This document shows positions 33,750 through 44,562 of a stretch of 64,000 bases of DNA, piece after piece. The DNA is from Liolophura sinensis (lineage: Eukaryota; Mollusca; Polyplacophora; Chitonida; Chitonidae). Position 1 is the first letter of the stretch. Each line of letters opens with the position of its first letter. The notes under the pieces are model-generated. The model did no database searches. It was not told the DNA's origin and saw nothing but the letters and a program-made list of their open reading frames with translations. Where the stretch lies: the NCBI RefSeq assembly GCF_032854445.1, contig NC_088305.1:22050955-22114954 (forward strand), in the 5' to 3' direction. The translations under genes and the position numbers were made by a program.

Positions 33750-34932
33750 CATCTTTAACCTAAATTCGAATGTTTCTAATCTAAATAGCAGGTCTTCTTC
33801 CTCTCAGCCGCTTTCAAGCGCTGACAAAAAGAGGAAATTAGAGGTTTTGTCGGATTCGGTTGATAACGGACAGGACAGTTGGCCGGCCTTTATAGTTCTC
33901 TCAATAAAGAGTGAACAGAAGCCGGCCTCCAAAATTCATCCATTTGTACTGAAAAGGGATTGCAGGGTTCAGCAGGTACATTAAAAAACATCAAGAAATT
34001 ACGATCCGGAGACATTCTCATTGAGGGAATTATACGTGACAGGGATCAGGATATCATTAACTTATCCGAAGAGGAATTCTGCACTGAACTGAAGTCACAG
34101 GGTGTTACCAGAGTGAAACGCTTCACTATGAAGAAATCTGGTAACATCATTAAACTAGAGTTAGTGTAGACTTATACATCCCTAACCCAACACGTTGTTT
34201 TACGTCGCAGAAATTTGGTCATGGCAAGGGCCAATGTAAAAACAAACTTGTTTGTTTTCGATGTGGCAGCGAGGGTCATGATGGTTTCGACTGCAGCAGT
34301 ACGGTTAAGTGTTGCAATTGTGGTGCAGATCACATGGCCTCCTCTAGGGACTGCCCACTTTTCGTAAAAGAAAAACAAATTATCACTGTAAAGACTAAAA
34401 ACAATATATCGTATCAGGAGGCCCGGAAACTAGTCTCACCTCCTAATACTTCACTGCACACTTCATTTGCCAATGTGGTCAAGCGAGTAGCATCTGTTGC
34501 TACTCAAACATCAATGACTTGGCCCATTGGAAACCAGAAACCATGTCCTATTTCTGTTGAACCTACTGTTCGACCTGCTTTTTTAATACGTCCTCAACCC
34601 AGACTACCTCAATACAACAAATAAAACCAGCCAATAATACTGACCAACCAGATATCCCTAAACCTAGTCAACCTAAAAGCAAAAATATGTCCGAAAATAG
34701 ACCTCAAAATAATAATAAACCTATAAACCCAGTGCCCCAACAGAGCGTCTCTCTAAGGCCACTAGGGACCCTGTCCAAACTTGGATCGGTGGAGGTCGTT
34801 TGTCCTTCAACATCAGATGCGAATGTGATGGATACATCATCTGCACCAGGGAGATCTTCCAGCCGGTCTCCAAGGAAGGGTTGTCCTCGATCCAAACACA
34901 AAGAAAAATCTCCTATACGTCTCCCTCCATAA
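33750..34932 (+). pseudogene. ORF1 remnant of family A copy 7
   Basis: Frames 33960-34169, 34334-34624 and 34687-34932 reproduce the copy 6 ORF1 with the same two internal losses, confirming that both come from one ancestor. The C-terminal basic tail (SRSPRKGCPRSKHKEKSPIRLPP) is intact and ends at the TAATG overlap at 34930-34934. Confidence 0.85.
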
Positions 34933-37900
34933 TGGCGATATAGGACAAAATTATACAGTGGAATTGTCGAGGCCTTAAGGTTAATTTTATTGAAATAACA
35001 CAGCTTGTTCAATCATTAAATCCTATAGCCCTTTGTCTTCAGGAAACTTACCTGAAGACATCTGACAAAGATAAAATAACTCTTAAAAATTATTCCTTCC
35101 ACAGTACTTATTCAAATGAAGAAGAGCGAGCTGCAGGCGGCTCTTTTATCTTCATCAATAACAATATTATTCACAGCCCTGTTCCTCTGGATACAGAGGT
35201 TCAAGGTGTGGACGTCCGTGTTTCATCATATGAAACAATCACATTATGTTCAGTGTATATACCCCTGAACATTTCTTTGTCAGCTTTGCAGTTACATAAT
35301 TTAAAAGAACAGTTGCCAAAACCTTTTATACTAATGGGAGATTTTAATTCCCATAACCCCCTATGGGGCAGTAATAACAAAAATGATAAGGACAAGATTG
35401 TGGAGGATTTCTTATCTAAGGATGAACTGTGTTATTTCAATGATGGTTCTAATACCTATTTACATCCGGATAATGGCGCTTGTTCTGCTATCCACCTCAC
35501 TATCACAGATCCATGACTTCTCCTGGATTTTTCTTGGAGTACATGGCGATCTTTGTGGTAATGACCATTTTCCTATAATCTTAGAACATATCACTTCTAA
35601 TTCTTTAGAACGTGTAGCTAGGTGGAAATTCGATAAAGTAGACTGGATCACATTTGAGATGTCTTGTGAGGCTGATATCACCTCAGATACTCTTAATGCA
35701 GCAGATGATCCTATGTTAACATTTAATGATCTTGTTTTACGAGCTGCCGATAGAACTATTCCTAAGACATCGACAAATCCAAAATCCAAAAGTAAACCCT
35801 GGTATGATCAGGACTGTCGCAAAGCCATTAAAGATCGCAAAAGGCCGAGCAAAATTTCAATATAAGTCCTGATGATAATAGCTTAAACCAGGTTCGTATT
35901 TTTAGAGCTAAGGCTCGCCGATTACTCAAGTCCAAGAGACCATCTTGTTGGCGGAACTTTGTTTCAGGCATTACGTCAAAAACACCCATGCGTCAGGTCT
36001 GGAACATGGTTCAGAAACTTAAGGGCAAAAATAATAAAGCAAAAGTCAAGCATTTAAAAGATGGAGATAATGTATATACTTCTCCATCCGATATAGCTAA
36101 TAAACTAGCCGAGACAATTTCCAAGAAATCTTCTCAGAATTAAGTTGAGCATTTAAAAGATGCAGATAATATATTAACCTCTCCATTTGATATAGCCAAT
36201 GAATTAGCAGAAACAATTTCAAACAAATCTTCTTCTGAGAACTATACTTAAAACTTCTAACATATTAAAAACCAGAAGGAGAAAATTAAATTGCTCTTTT
36301 CTTCTAAGAATTCAGAAGATTATAACGGCCCTTTTAACATCGAAGAACTTAAAAATGCATTAAAAAAGGCCCATGATACTGCTTGTGGTCCTGATAACGT
36401 ATACTATAAGTTTCTAAATCATTTACCACCAGAGCCACTGGAGACTCTCTTGGACTTGCTTTATAATATTTGGATAACTGGTAATTTTTCACCGTCATGG
36501 AGGGAAGCGTGTATTATCCCGGTCCCTAAACCGGGTAAGGATCATACTGATCCAAATAATTACCGTCCCATAGCTATTACCAGCTGCGTCTGTAAGACTA
36601 TGGAACGGATGATAAATGATAGGCTTCTTTGGTTTCTTGAAACCAACAAGTTACTTTCTGATATTCAATGTGGTTTTCGTCAAGGTAGATCTACCATGGA
36701 TCACCTTGTTCGATTTGAAACCTTTATTCGAGATGGCTTCATCAATAACGAACATGTGGTGTCCATATTTTTTGACCTTGAAAAGGCCTACCACACTACA
36801 TGGAACTATGGTATTTTAAAAGACTTCGCGGATATGGGTTTTAAAGGTCGCTTACCTATATTTATATCTCAATTTTTATCTGATCGTCAGTTTAAGGTAC
36901 GGGTGGAGTTCACTCTTTCTGACTCTTTTGAGCAGGAAATGGGTGTACCCCAGTGCAGCATTCTATTAACAACTCTGTTTAGCATAAACATAAATAGCCT
37001 AGCCAAAACATTAACATCGGGCATAGAGAGTTCTTTATACGTGGATGACTTCCTTATATGCTACTAAACCAAGAACATGAATAATATCAAACGTCAGTTG
37101 CAGCTTTGTCTCAATAAGATCGAGAAATGGGCAACTGAAAACGGTTTTAGTTTTTCAACGTCTAAAACCGTCGATATGCATTTTTGTAACAAACGGACTC
37201 TTCATCTTGATCCCGAGCTTAATTTTTGTGGTGAACAGGTTAAAATTGTGGGAGAAACAACATTTTTAGGTATAATATTTGATATTAAGCTATCTTTTAT
37301 ACCTCATGTTAAAATGCTTAAAGCTAAATGTACGGGGGCTCTCGATATAATTAAGGTCGTGTCTAGCACCGATTGGGGTGCTGACCGATCTGTTTTACTT
37401 AACTTATATCGTTCTCTGGTGAGGTCTAAACTGGACTATGGATCCATCATTTTCGGTTCCGCTAGGAAGTCGTATATCAAAATGTTGGACCCTCTCCATC
37501 ATCAAGGTTTGAGGCTCAGCCTTTGTGCTTTTAGACTCTCAACAGTACAAAGTTTATACGTGGAGGCAAATGAGCCTTCTTTATATAACCGACGTATAAA
37601 ACTTAGCCTTCAATATGCTACAAAGCTTAAAGCACTTCCAACAAACCCTGCCTACGGCTGTGTTTTCAATCCATTGTATGTAGACAAATATACTAAATGT
37701 CCTAACAAGATCCCTTCGTTCGGTCTTCGTATACAGGACCATATTGTATGAGCTAACATCAAGCTGGAAGATATAGCTCCGGTGTGTTTTCCGGAGTCTC
37801 CTCCATGGCTTCACCCACAACCTAAACTAATATTTGATCTACGTAAATATAATAAATCGAATATAAATCCTCTTATAATTCAGCAAGGTTTTGCTGAAAT

Positions 37901-38697
37901 TAAGGCTGACTATATGGATTATAAATTTATATATACTGACAGGTCGAAGGATTGGGACAGGGTTGCGACTGCGGCTGTCTTAGAGCAGCGGGTGTCTTCC
38001 TTTCGTCTTCCATCCTCTTCTTCAATATTCTCTGCCGAGGCCAGAGCTATACTCCTGGGTGGTTTCTTCTGGGTGTGCCCGGAGGGCAATGATATGCACT
38101 GACTCGTTGTTTTGCTTATTGGCAATACAGAATAATAAATTTAAAAATCCATTGATCCTTCAAATTTTAGCTATACATAGGAAATTAATTAGAAGAGGTA
38201 AAGATATTATATTCTGCTGGATACCAAGTCATATTGGTATCCATGGAAAGACAGTCGCAGACAGGGACGCGAAAGCTACCCTAAATAAACCCATATCTAA
38301 GATAAAAATCCCTTATACTGACATGAAGTCCAATATTCTTAAATATATTCGTTGCCTTTGGCAGGGTGAATGGAACTTACAGGTCCATAATAAACTGCAG
38401 GCTATTCATCCGGTCATTGGCTACAACAATTATACTTGCGAAAAGTCTCGTAGAGACCAAGTAGTTGGGCATTCTCGTCTAACAAACAATTTCATACTAG
38501 ATGGGAGCAGTGCTCCCGAGTGCGTTGGATGGGATGCCCAATATAGCATCAAACATATTTTGGTTGACTGTGTAGACTTTGCCCACGTTCGGCAGAGATT
38601 CTACACGGTCGACTCTATATATGATTTGTTTGACAACATCGCTGGGGATGTTGTCATCAATTATTTGAAGGCCATTGGCCTATATCATATGATATAA
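34932..38697 (+). pseudogene. ORF2 remnant of family A copy 7
   Basis: Endonuclease pieces at 35208-35516, the linker at 35383-35865, RT at 36291-37067 (motif A FFDLEKAYH with the second Asp changed to His; YVDD intact), post-RT at 37077-37751, and RNase H plus C-terminus at 37782-38697. Stops include TAG at 34941, TAA near 36240, TAA at ~37067 (Y-to-stop after LICY) and TGA at ~37751. In the last part, SRRDQVV.GHSRL lacks the TRCRI residues. Confidence 0.9.
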
Positions 38698-38947
38698 TAT
38701 ATTAATATATAATGTTATATATACATTTCTTGATATATTATTTTTAAAATATGAGGGTTTTCGAGTTTTAACTGTTTTTGGTTATTCTAATCTGGTTTTA
38801 AACATGTCCAAACATTTGTTTCCATTTTTAATGTTCTGACCACCATATCGGAAACCTCAACCGCCTCGTGTTTCGACCTTGCTCTCGCCACGATATGGTT
38901 AAAATACTGCCGATGTGGCGTTAAACCATAATCATTCATTCATTCTA

Positions 38948-39340
38948 ATATTTGTTGTGCATATGATAAGGTAAAATTGAGGAAGGTGCTGGATTGTCCA
39001 GAATTTGCTTTAAAAAAGTCGATCATGTCAGAAAGTTCAACAAAATCTAAAACGGAATTTGATACATCACCATATATATACAAATTTATCCAGTCACGTA
39101 TGTTTTGGCATCGTCATTAATATTATGCCTTAAGCTTTTGTCTCGGTATGTACTGAAACAGGTCACCGTTACATTAACGTCAGAAGTAATAAGGTTTTCT
39201 TGCGTTCTACTATTTTTAAAAATTACCACTCATGAATTACTTGAATTTCTCATTAACAACATCTGTGTTAAATTCGGGGATCCCATTCACCAACAGTGCA
39301 TAGGTTTTCCAATGGGTACCAATTATGCGCCTTTTTTTGG
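38948..39340 (+). pseudogene. Reverse transcriptase fragment of a second retroelement (element E, left part)
   Basis: About 39195-39330 encodes FLKITTHELLEFLINNICVKFG followed by CIGFPMGTNYAPF, an RT region around motif B with a P-M-G-T-N-x-A-P signature. I have seen this signature in reverse transcriptases of metazoan retroelements but cannot place it in a clade with certainty (Penelope-like is one possibility). The fragment is cut at 39340 by family A sequence and its continuation appears at 41007. 38948-39195 shows nothing recognisable. Confidence 0.6.
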
Positions 39341-41006
39341 CATTAAAATGCTTAAAGCTAAAAAGGCTCTCGATATAATTAAGGTCGTGTCTAGCACCGA
39401 TTGGGGTGCTGACCGATTAGTTTTGCTTAGTTTATATCGTTCTCTGGTGAAGTCTAAATTGGACTATGGGTCCGCCAGGAAGTCGTATATTAAAATGTTG
39501 GATCCTGTCCATCAACAAGGCTTGAGGCTCATCCTTGGTGCTTTTAGAACCTCACCGGAAGGAAGTTTACACGTGGAGGCTGATGAGCCTTCTTTACATC
39601 ACTGACGTATAAAACTGAGCCTTCAGTATGCTGCAAAGCTTAAGGTCGTGTCTAGCACCGATTGGGGTGGTGACCGATTAGTTTTGCTTAGTTTATATCG
39701 TTCTCTGGTGAAGTCTAAATTGGACTATGGGTCCGCCAGGAAGTCGTATATTAAAATGTTGGATCCTGTCCATCAACAAGGCTTGAGGCTCATCCTTGGT
39801 GCTTTTAGAACCTCACCGGAAGGAAGTTTACACGTGGAGGCTGATGAGCCTTCTTTACATCACTGACGTATAAAACTGAGCCTTCAGTATGCTGCAAAGC
39901 TTAAAGCTCATCCAACAAACCCTGCTTACGACTGTGTTTTTTAACTATCATGTGTAGATAAGTATAATAAATGTCCCAATAAGATCTCTCCATTCGGTCT
40001 GCACATACGGTCTTCGTATATGTTTGTCAAGTTAGAGGATATAGCTCCGGTGTCTTTTCCAGAGTCTCCTCCTAATGTTTGATCTACAAAAACATAGTAA
40101 ATCACATACAAATCCTCTTACAATACAGCAAAATTTTGCGGAAATCAAGGCAAATTATCTGGATTACAAATTTATATATACTGACGGGTCAAAGGATGGG
40201 GACAGGGTTGCGCCCGCGGCTGTCTTAGAACAGCGGGTCACTACTTTTCGATTACCACCTTCATCTTCTATCTTTTCTGCAGAAGCCAGGGCTATACTCT
40301 TGGCCTGATCATGTTTGCAGGGCAGTGATATGCAGGGACTCGCTGTCTTGTCTTTTGGCAGTTAAGAATAATAAATTAAAAAATCCATTAATTCCTGAGA
40401 GTATAGCCTTGCATAGAAAACTGGTTAAGAGAGGTAGAGATATCATATTCTCTGGGATACCAAGTCATATTGGTATCCATGGAAACACATTCGTGAACAA
40501 GGAAGCAAAGGCTGCCCTATATAAACCTCTATCTCATTTTAAAGTCCCGTGTTCTGACTTTGGCCCAAATATTCTTAAATATATTCGTCGCCTTTGGCAG
40601 GGTGAATGGGACTTGCAGATCCATAGTAAACTGCATGCCATTCATCCTGTCATTGGCTACAATTCTTACACTTGTGGAATGTCTCGTAGGTGTGTCGTAT
40701 TGGGCATTCTCATCTAACACACAATTTTATCTTAGATGGGAGATGTTTCTTTGATCTGATTTTAAACGCGTGTACTTTTTGTTTTACTTTTGATGTTCAC
40801 ACTATCCTATCGAAAACCTTAACGGTCTCGTGTTTTCACTTTGTTCTCGCCAAGATGTGGCTGAAGTATTACCGATGTGGCGTTAAGCCGTAATCATTCA
40901 TTCATATCGAAAACCTTAACTGTCTCGTGTTTTCACTGTGTTCTCGCACCATATCGCTGAAACATTGCCGATGTGGCGTTAAGCCATAATCATTCATTCA
41001 TTCATT
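39341..41006 (+). mobile_element. Family A copy 8: 3' fragment inserted in element E
   Basis: Starts inside the post-RT region (KMLKAKKALDIIKVVSSTDWG) and ends in a doubled 3' tail. It contains a nearly perfect 261-bp tandem duplication (39381-39641 and 39642-39902), RNase H remnants (40075-40308, 40325-40717) and two successive copies of the last ~97 bp (40808-40904, 40905-41006). The duplication is a multiple of three and leaves the frame in phase, but both units end with a TGA at LHH. The 166-codon frame 39105-39605 fuses element E RT to this fragment by chance. Confidence 0.88.
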
Positions 41007-41443
41007 CAAATCCAGAAATTACTTCAAAGTAATAGCTTTAAAGCTCGATCCTTTTCATTTACCAAGCGGTATGTTGAAGATGCATTGGCGAAAAATAATC
41101 CCCATATTGCTGAAGCGTTGAAGGAAATTTATTGGATTTAAAGGCGACCACAGATAGTCCTAATGGTACATGTTCCTTGGATCTATATCTGTACAAAGAC
41201 GAACAAGGTCTCCTTTCATGCCGCCCTTACGATAAAAGGGATAATTTCAATTTTGATATAGTAAATTATCTTTATTTGGACAGGAATAAACGAAAGGGTC
41301 CTGTATATGGCGTATACATGTCTCACCTTGTAGCATTTGTCAGATGTTGCGGAAATTGTGATGACTTTAATCTGCGTCACAAGTTGTTAGTTCAAAAACT
41401 AGTTTGTCGAGGATACTCCATCCACCAAACCCCTTCATTCTGA
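41007..41443 (+). pseudogene. Reverse transcriptase fragment, element E right part
   Basis: 41036-41130 followed by 41132-41443 encodes LKATTDSPNGTCSLDLYLY..YDKRDNFNFDIVNYLYLD..YGVYMSHLVAFVRCC..DFNLRHKLLVQKLVCRGY. This downstream-of-RT domain accompanies the PMGTN-type RT seen at 39290-39330. A frameshift near 41130 separates KEIYW from DLKATTD. With 38948-39340 it formed one gene before the family A insertion. Confidence 0.6.
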
Positions 41444-41484
41444 GTTTCACAATTTTACAAAGAGTATAACACTCCCATTGGAAG

Positions 41485-41835
41485 GTATGGACAAGAGCGC
41501 TCAGAATCTCTGGCGATCTGCATGGTGATCAACCACATAGACGGCGCTGTTATCCCTATGTACATATCTATCACGTACATGGCAGTTAACAACATAGATG
41601 GCGCTGGTTGGCGCGTGTAAACGTCTCTCTTGTATGTCATGTGAAGCATCATAGATGGCGCCTCTTGTTTCAGAAACTGGCGATCTTCATGTGACCAACC
41701 ACATAGACGGCGCTATTGTCCCTATGTACATATCTATCGCATACATGGTATTTAGAAACATAGATGGCGCTGGTTGCCTGTAGACAGCTTTGATACAGAT
41801 TAGCATGTCATGTGTGACATCATAGATGGCGCCTC
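41485..41835. repeat. CATAGAYGGCGC array, 57-bp period in ~168-bp higher-order units
   Basis: CATAGA(T/C)GGCGC starts at 41536, 41593, 41650, 41702, 41759 and 41821. Every third spacer is alike (ACCACATAGACGG; AACATAGATGG; ATCATAGATGGCGCCTC), so two triplets of about 168 bp are visible. Confidence 0.88.
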
Positions 41836-42090
41836 CTGTAGGAAGAGATTCTTACATATTAACGAGAAAGCCGTAATCGTCCGTTAGTTTTGAATCACAA
41901 TCTGTTCGCTAAGGGTCTGTAACGCTCGTCATTTTCGAACTGGATCTAAAACCGCTTAACCCTCTAGTGCCCAGACCCATTTTCCTCTAAAGGAAAATTC
42001 TGAAACCTTCAAAACATGATCAAATAGACACAATGAAGACAAAAATACCTTCAGATATATTCTTTTATTGATTTCTTTGGAAATATTTTG

Positions 42091-42143
42091 TGTATCATAT
42101 TTGATACAGTGAGCATTCAAACAAGTGTATCATATATGATACA
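42091..42143. promoter_or_regulatory. Two 18-bp palindromes near left piggyBac end
   Basis: TGTATCATATTTGATACA (42091-42108) and TGTATCATATATGATACA (42126-42143). Candidate subterminal transposase-binding sites; the function is inferred from repetition and position. Confidence 0.6.
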
Positions 42144-42155
42144 GCGGGGTGACAG

Positions 42156-43949
42156 TTACTTGTTGGAATGAAAATCTTTGAAACAGTTCCGGTCTTTGTT
42201 AAAACACAAATGGGTTTTGCACTTCGTGCAGACAACAAAGCTGAGTTTCTGGCAGGATGGGGCCTTGCATCGACCTCTGGTTGTCCACTCTGGCAGGTGA
42301 CCGACGGAGTCCAGACGAACATCAGCGAATGGCACCTGCTCATTTGTACTGGAGGCTGCAGGTTTGGGTGTTAAAGGGGAATTCATCGCGGGTCTTCCAG
42401 GAACTTTCTTCACATTGATAAGACAACTGGCAATATTGGATTGGAAATCAGAGAGCTGGAGTGACTTTTCCGCGAGAAGAGAGCAGTGGCGACGATACCA
42501 GTTCCATGAATTTACGACAGCCATGTTTATCGTGTGGTAGAAGATGTACAGATACCAGCGCCTTGACTTGATGCCAAATTTGTACAGGGCTGTGAGAGAA
42601 TCCAAGAGATCAACCCCTCCCATGTTTTTGTTGTACATTTTCACTATGGCGGGGCACTCTACTTCAACAAACTGTTTCCGTTTCTTATCATATCGGTTCA
42701 CAGTTGTAATGGGTTCCACTCCTACAAATGACGAAATCAGGTCTACCTTTCTGTTGTCCATCCAACGGACTACCACAGTGTTGGAATTAACCTCCAGTTT
42801 ACTATCCACAGCACCCCGTTTCTCTTTCTTCAGATGTTTCTCTGACTTCAAGTTACAGCCTTTCAGTCTGTTCTCACGGACTGTACCAACATACCACATC
42901 CCCCTATCTCGGAGTTCATTTACCAGAGCCAGTCCAGAGAAAAGGTTATCAGCATAAATGCGGAAATTGGCATCTGTAGGGAGTTTTCGTGTCATCTCTA
43001 ACACCACATTCCCACCCATACCCACTCTATTTGAGTTATCTGTATCCCTCTTCCCTTGGTAGACATCAAAATCATGGAGTATTCCATCAGACCCAGCACG
43101 AGCCCACAGCTTGAATCCCCATTTTCTGGGCTTGTTACGGATGTATTGTTTTAGTCCAGATCTACCTTTGAAGGCAACCATTATTTCATCAACGCTCTGG
43201 TCTTGCAATGGAATAATTTTCTCAAGATTTGTGCGTAACATGCCCAACCAAGGCCGTACCTTCCATACGCGATCAGCTGCTTTCTGCTCATCTGTGAGTG
43301 ATGTGTTCTCACAAAAGTGAATATGCCTTGCCAACAGTTCAAATCTATTTCTTGACATCTCCTCTGCCACAGGTGGATAGCGTGTTTCCCATGACCAATA
43401 TGCCCTGACGCAGTGACTTTTCATAAGGCCCATACGCAAGTATAGTCCTATGAACACTTCGATTTCTTTTGCAGTTGTTTTCAGTTCGATACCACTCTTA
43501 GACATTGCATAGAGATTTGTTTGCCTTTCCACATGTTCTAGCATGTTGTCAGTAATCAGCAGCCGAAAAAATTCATAGGGGGATTGCAAACCATCTGTGA
43601 GCAGCTGCTCGATTGGTCCTTTGAAGGCAGTATCAGTTGGCCCCAGTGGAAGCTCAGCCCACATCGGTGAATCTAGCATTTCGGACAACATTTCGGAGTC
43701 AAAGTCTTCTTCACGGGACTCGCGAATCCGGTCACGTAAGACAGCTAATGGAATGTCATCATCCGTATCAGCTGGGCAAGATCGTCTTTTCTTTGCCTTT
43801 GGTGGTTTGGCCCTCCTGGCAGCTGGTTCATCTTCTATTTCACTCTCTTCAGAAGAGTTAGGAGTGTATTCATCATCAGATGTATCATATTCACTGTCAT
43901 CTATGTCAACAGCGTCAAGAATGTCATCTACATCAATATTACTCGCCAT
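42156..43949 (-). CDS. piggyBac transposase, apparently intact
   Basis: Cut-and-paste transposase with a DDE_Tnp_1_7 (piggyBac) core. The frame opens at 43973, but Met-9 (43949, GAAATGGCG) is the better start, because a splice-acceptor-like TTTATCTGCAG lies just upstream and may end a 5' UTR intron. In the 605-residue numbering, residues 12-50 are acidic, followed by a basic run at 54-64. The catalytic aspartates are D262 (QSVDEIMVAFKG), D342 (IYADNLFS) and D455 (MGGVDLLD). A C-terminal cysteine-rich domain (C569, C574, C582, C585, C590, C597 and H602) matches the PHD/RING-like finger of the family. No stop or frameshift is seen, and with perfect TIRs the element may still be mobile. Confidence 0.95.
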   Translation of the reverse strand: MASNIDVDDILDAVDIDDSEYDTSDDEYTPNSSEESEIEDEPAARRAKPPKAKKRRSCPADTDDDIPLAVLRDRIRESREEDFDSEMLSEMLDSPMWAELPLGPTDTAFKGPIEQLLTDGLQSPYEFFRLLITDNMLEHVERQTNLYAMSKSGIELKTTAKEIEVFIGLYLRMGLMKSHCVRAYWSWETRYPPVAEEMSRNRFELLARHIHFCENTSLTDEQKAADRVWKVRPWLGMLRTNLEKIIPLQDQSVDEIMVAFKGRSGLKQYIRNKPRKWGFKLWARAGSDGILHDFDVYQGKRDTDNSNRVGMGGNVVLEMTRKLPTDANFRIYADNLFSGLALVNELRDRGMWYVGTVRENRLKGCNLKSEKHLKKEKRGAVDSKLEVNSNTVVVRWMDNRKVDLISSFVGVEPITTVNRYDKKRKQFVEVECPAIVKMYNKNMGGVDLLDSLTALYKFGIKSRRWYLYIFYHTINMAVVNSWNWYRRHCSLLAEKSLQLSDFQSNIASCLINVKKVPGRPAMNSPLTPKPAASSTNEQVPFADVRLDSVGHLPEWTTRGRCKAPSCQKLSFVVCTKCKTHLCFNKDRNCFKDFHSNK

Positions 43950-44150
43950 TTCTATCTCTGCAGATAAACACAAACAAAATTGTTAGATTCATCAGAAATT
44001 CCATACGCTGATAATCATGCTCCAAATCAAGTTAAATGTTAGTTATATCTGACCGATGAAGTTAAAAGATGCTTTATATCCATGCGGTATGTCATCAACA
44101 ATTTTGATAAATTTTGACAAGTTTTTATGCTAGACTTACTTAATGCCCAG

Positions 44151-44562
44151 TGTATCACATATGATACATCAAAACTGGGCAATCCGCCAGCGTATCATAT
44201 ATGATACACTCAAATTCAATCACCTCTTATAAATACACTCTTCACTAATTTTCTCTAAAACAGGTATTTACTAGCACAATGGGCTGTATTTTAACAGATA
44301 AAACTGAAATTATAAAATAGTATGCATACCTTGACTGGATGATGATGGATTTGACACCACGTGGTAACGAAGCCAACTTGAGCAGACGACAGGAAATGGA
44401 AAGGAAGTTGTCAGCCAATCAAAACATCTAACATTTGTTGTCACACAGCGCCCCCATAAGTCATTGTAAGGGAAGCAACTTAGCCATGTTATGATTTTAT
44501 AAAATTGTTCATGGTTACCTCCCCTTATGGGCTTCTTATCTGGGCGTATCATATATGATACG
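44151..44562. promoter_or_regulatory. Three 18-bp palindromes near right piggyBac end
   Basis: TGTATCACATATGATACA (44151-44168), CGTATCATATATGATACA (44191-44208) and CGTATCATATATGATACG (44545-44562). The last lies 2 bp inside the terminal repeat. The first two lie upstream of the transposase start and could also act in its promoter. Confidence 0.6.

Larger units (their letters stand above)
33360..38947 (+). mobile_element. Family A copy 7: both ends present, decayed ORFs
   Basis: Starts CCCCCCGTGGGG at 33360 and ends with hairpin 38894-38930 and (ATTC)n to 38947. About 200 bp of the 5' UTR is missing after 33440 compared with copy 6. ORF1 is interrupted as in copy 6. ORF2 has a TAG at its fourth codon (34941) and several frame breaks. 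A diverged tandem duplication of ~100 bp lies in the linker (CATTTAAAAGATG at ~36050 and again ~36149). Long ORF2 stretches remain open: 36291-37067, 37077-37751 and 38059-38697. Confidence 0.93.

Noticed and set aside
39105-39605. 166-codon RT-to-family A fusion protein
   Set aside because: Chance in-frame join of element E RT and a truncated family A fragment that ends in a stop; no start or expression evidence.
41485-41835. CRISPR-like array
   Set aside because: Periodic repeats, but in animal DNA with spacers that are themselves repeated every third unit; no cas genes.
42544-43986. Plus-strand frames opposite the piggyBac transposase (129 and 137 codons)
   Set aside because: Antisense shadows of a strong intact gene without motifs.
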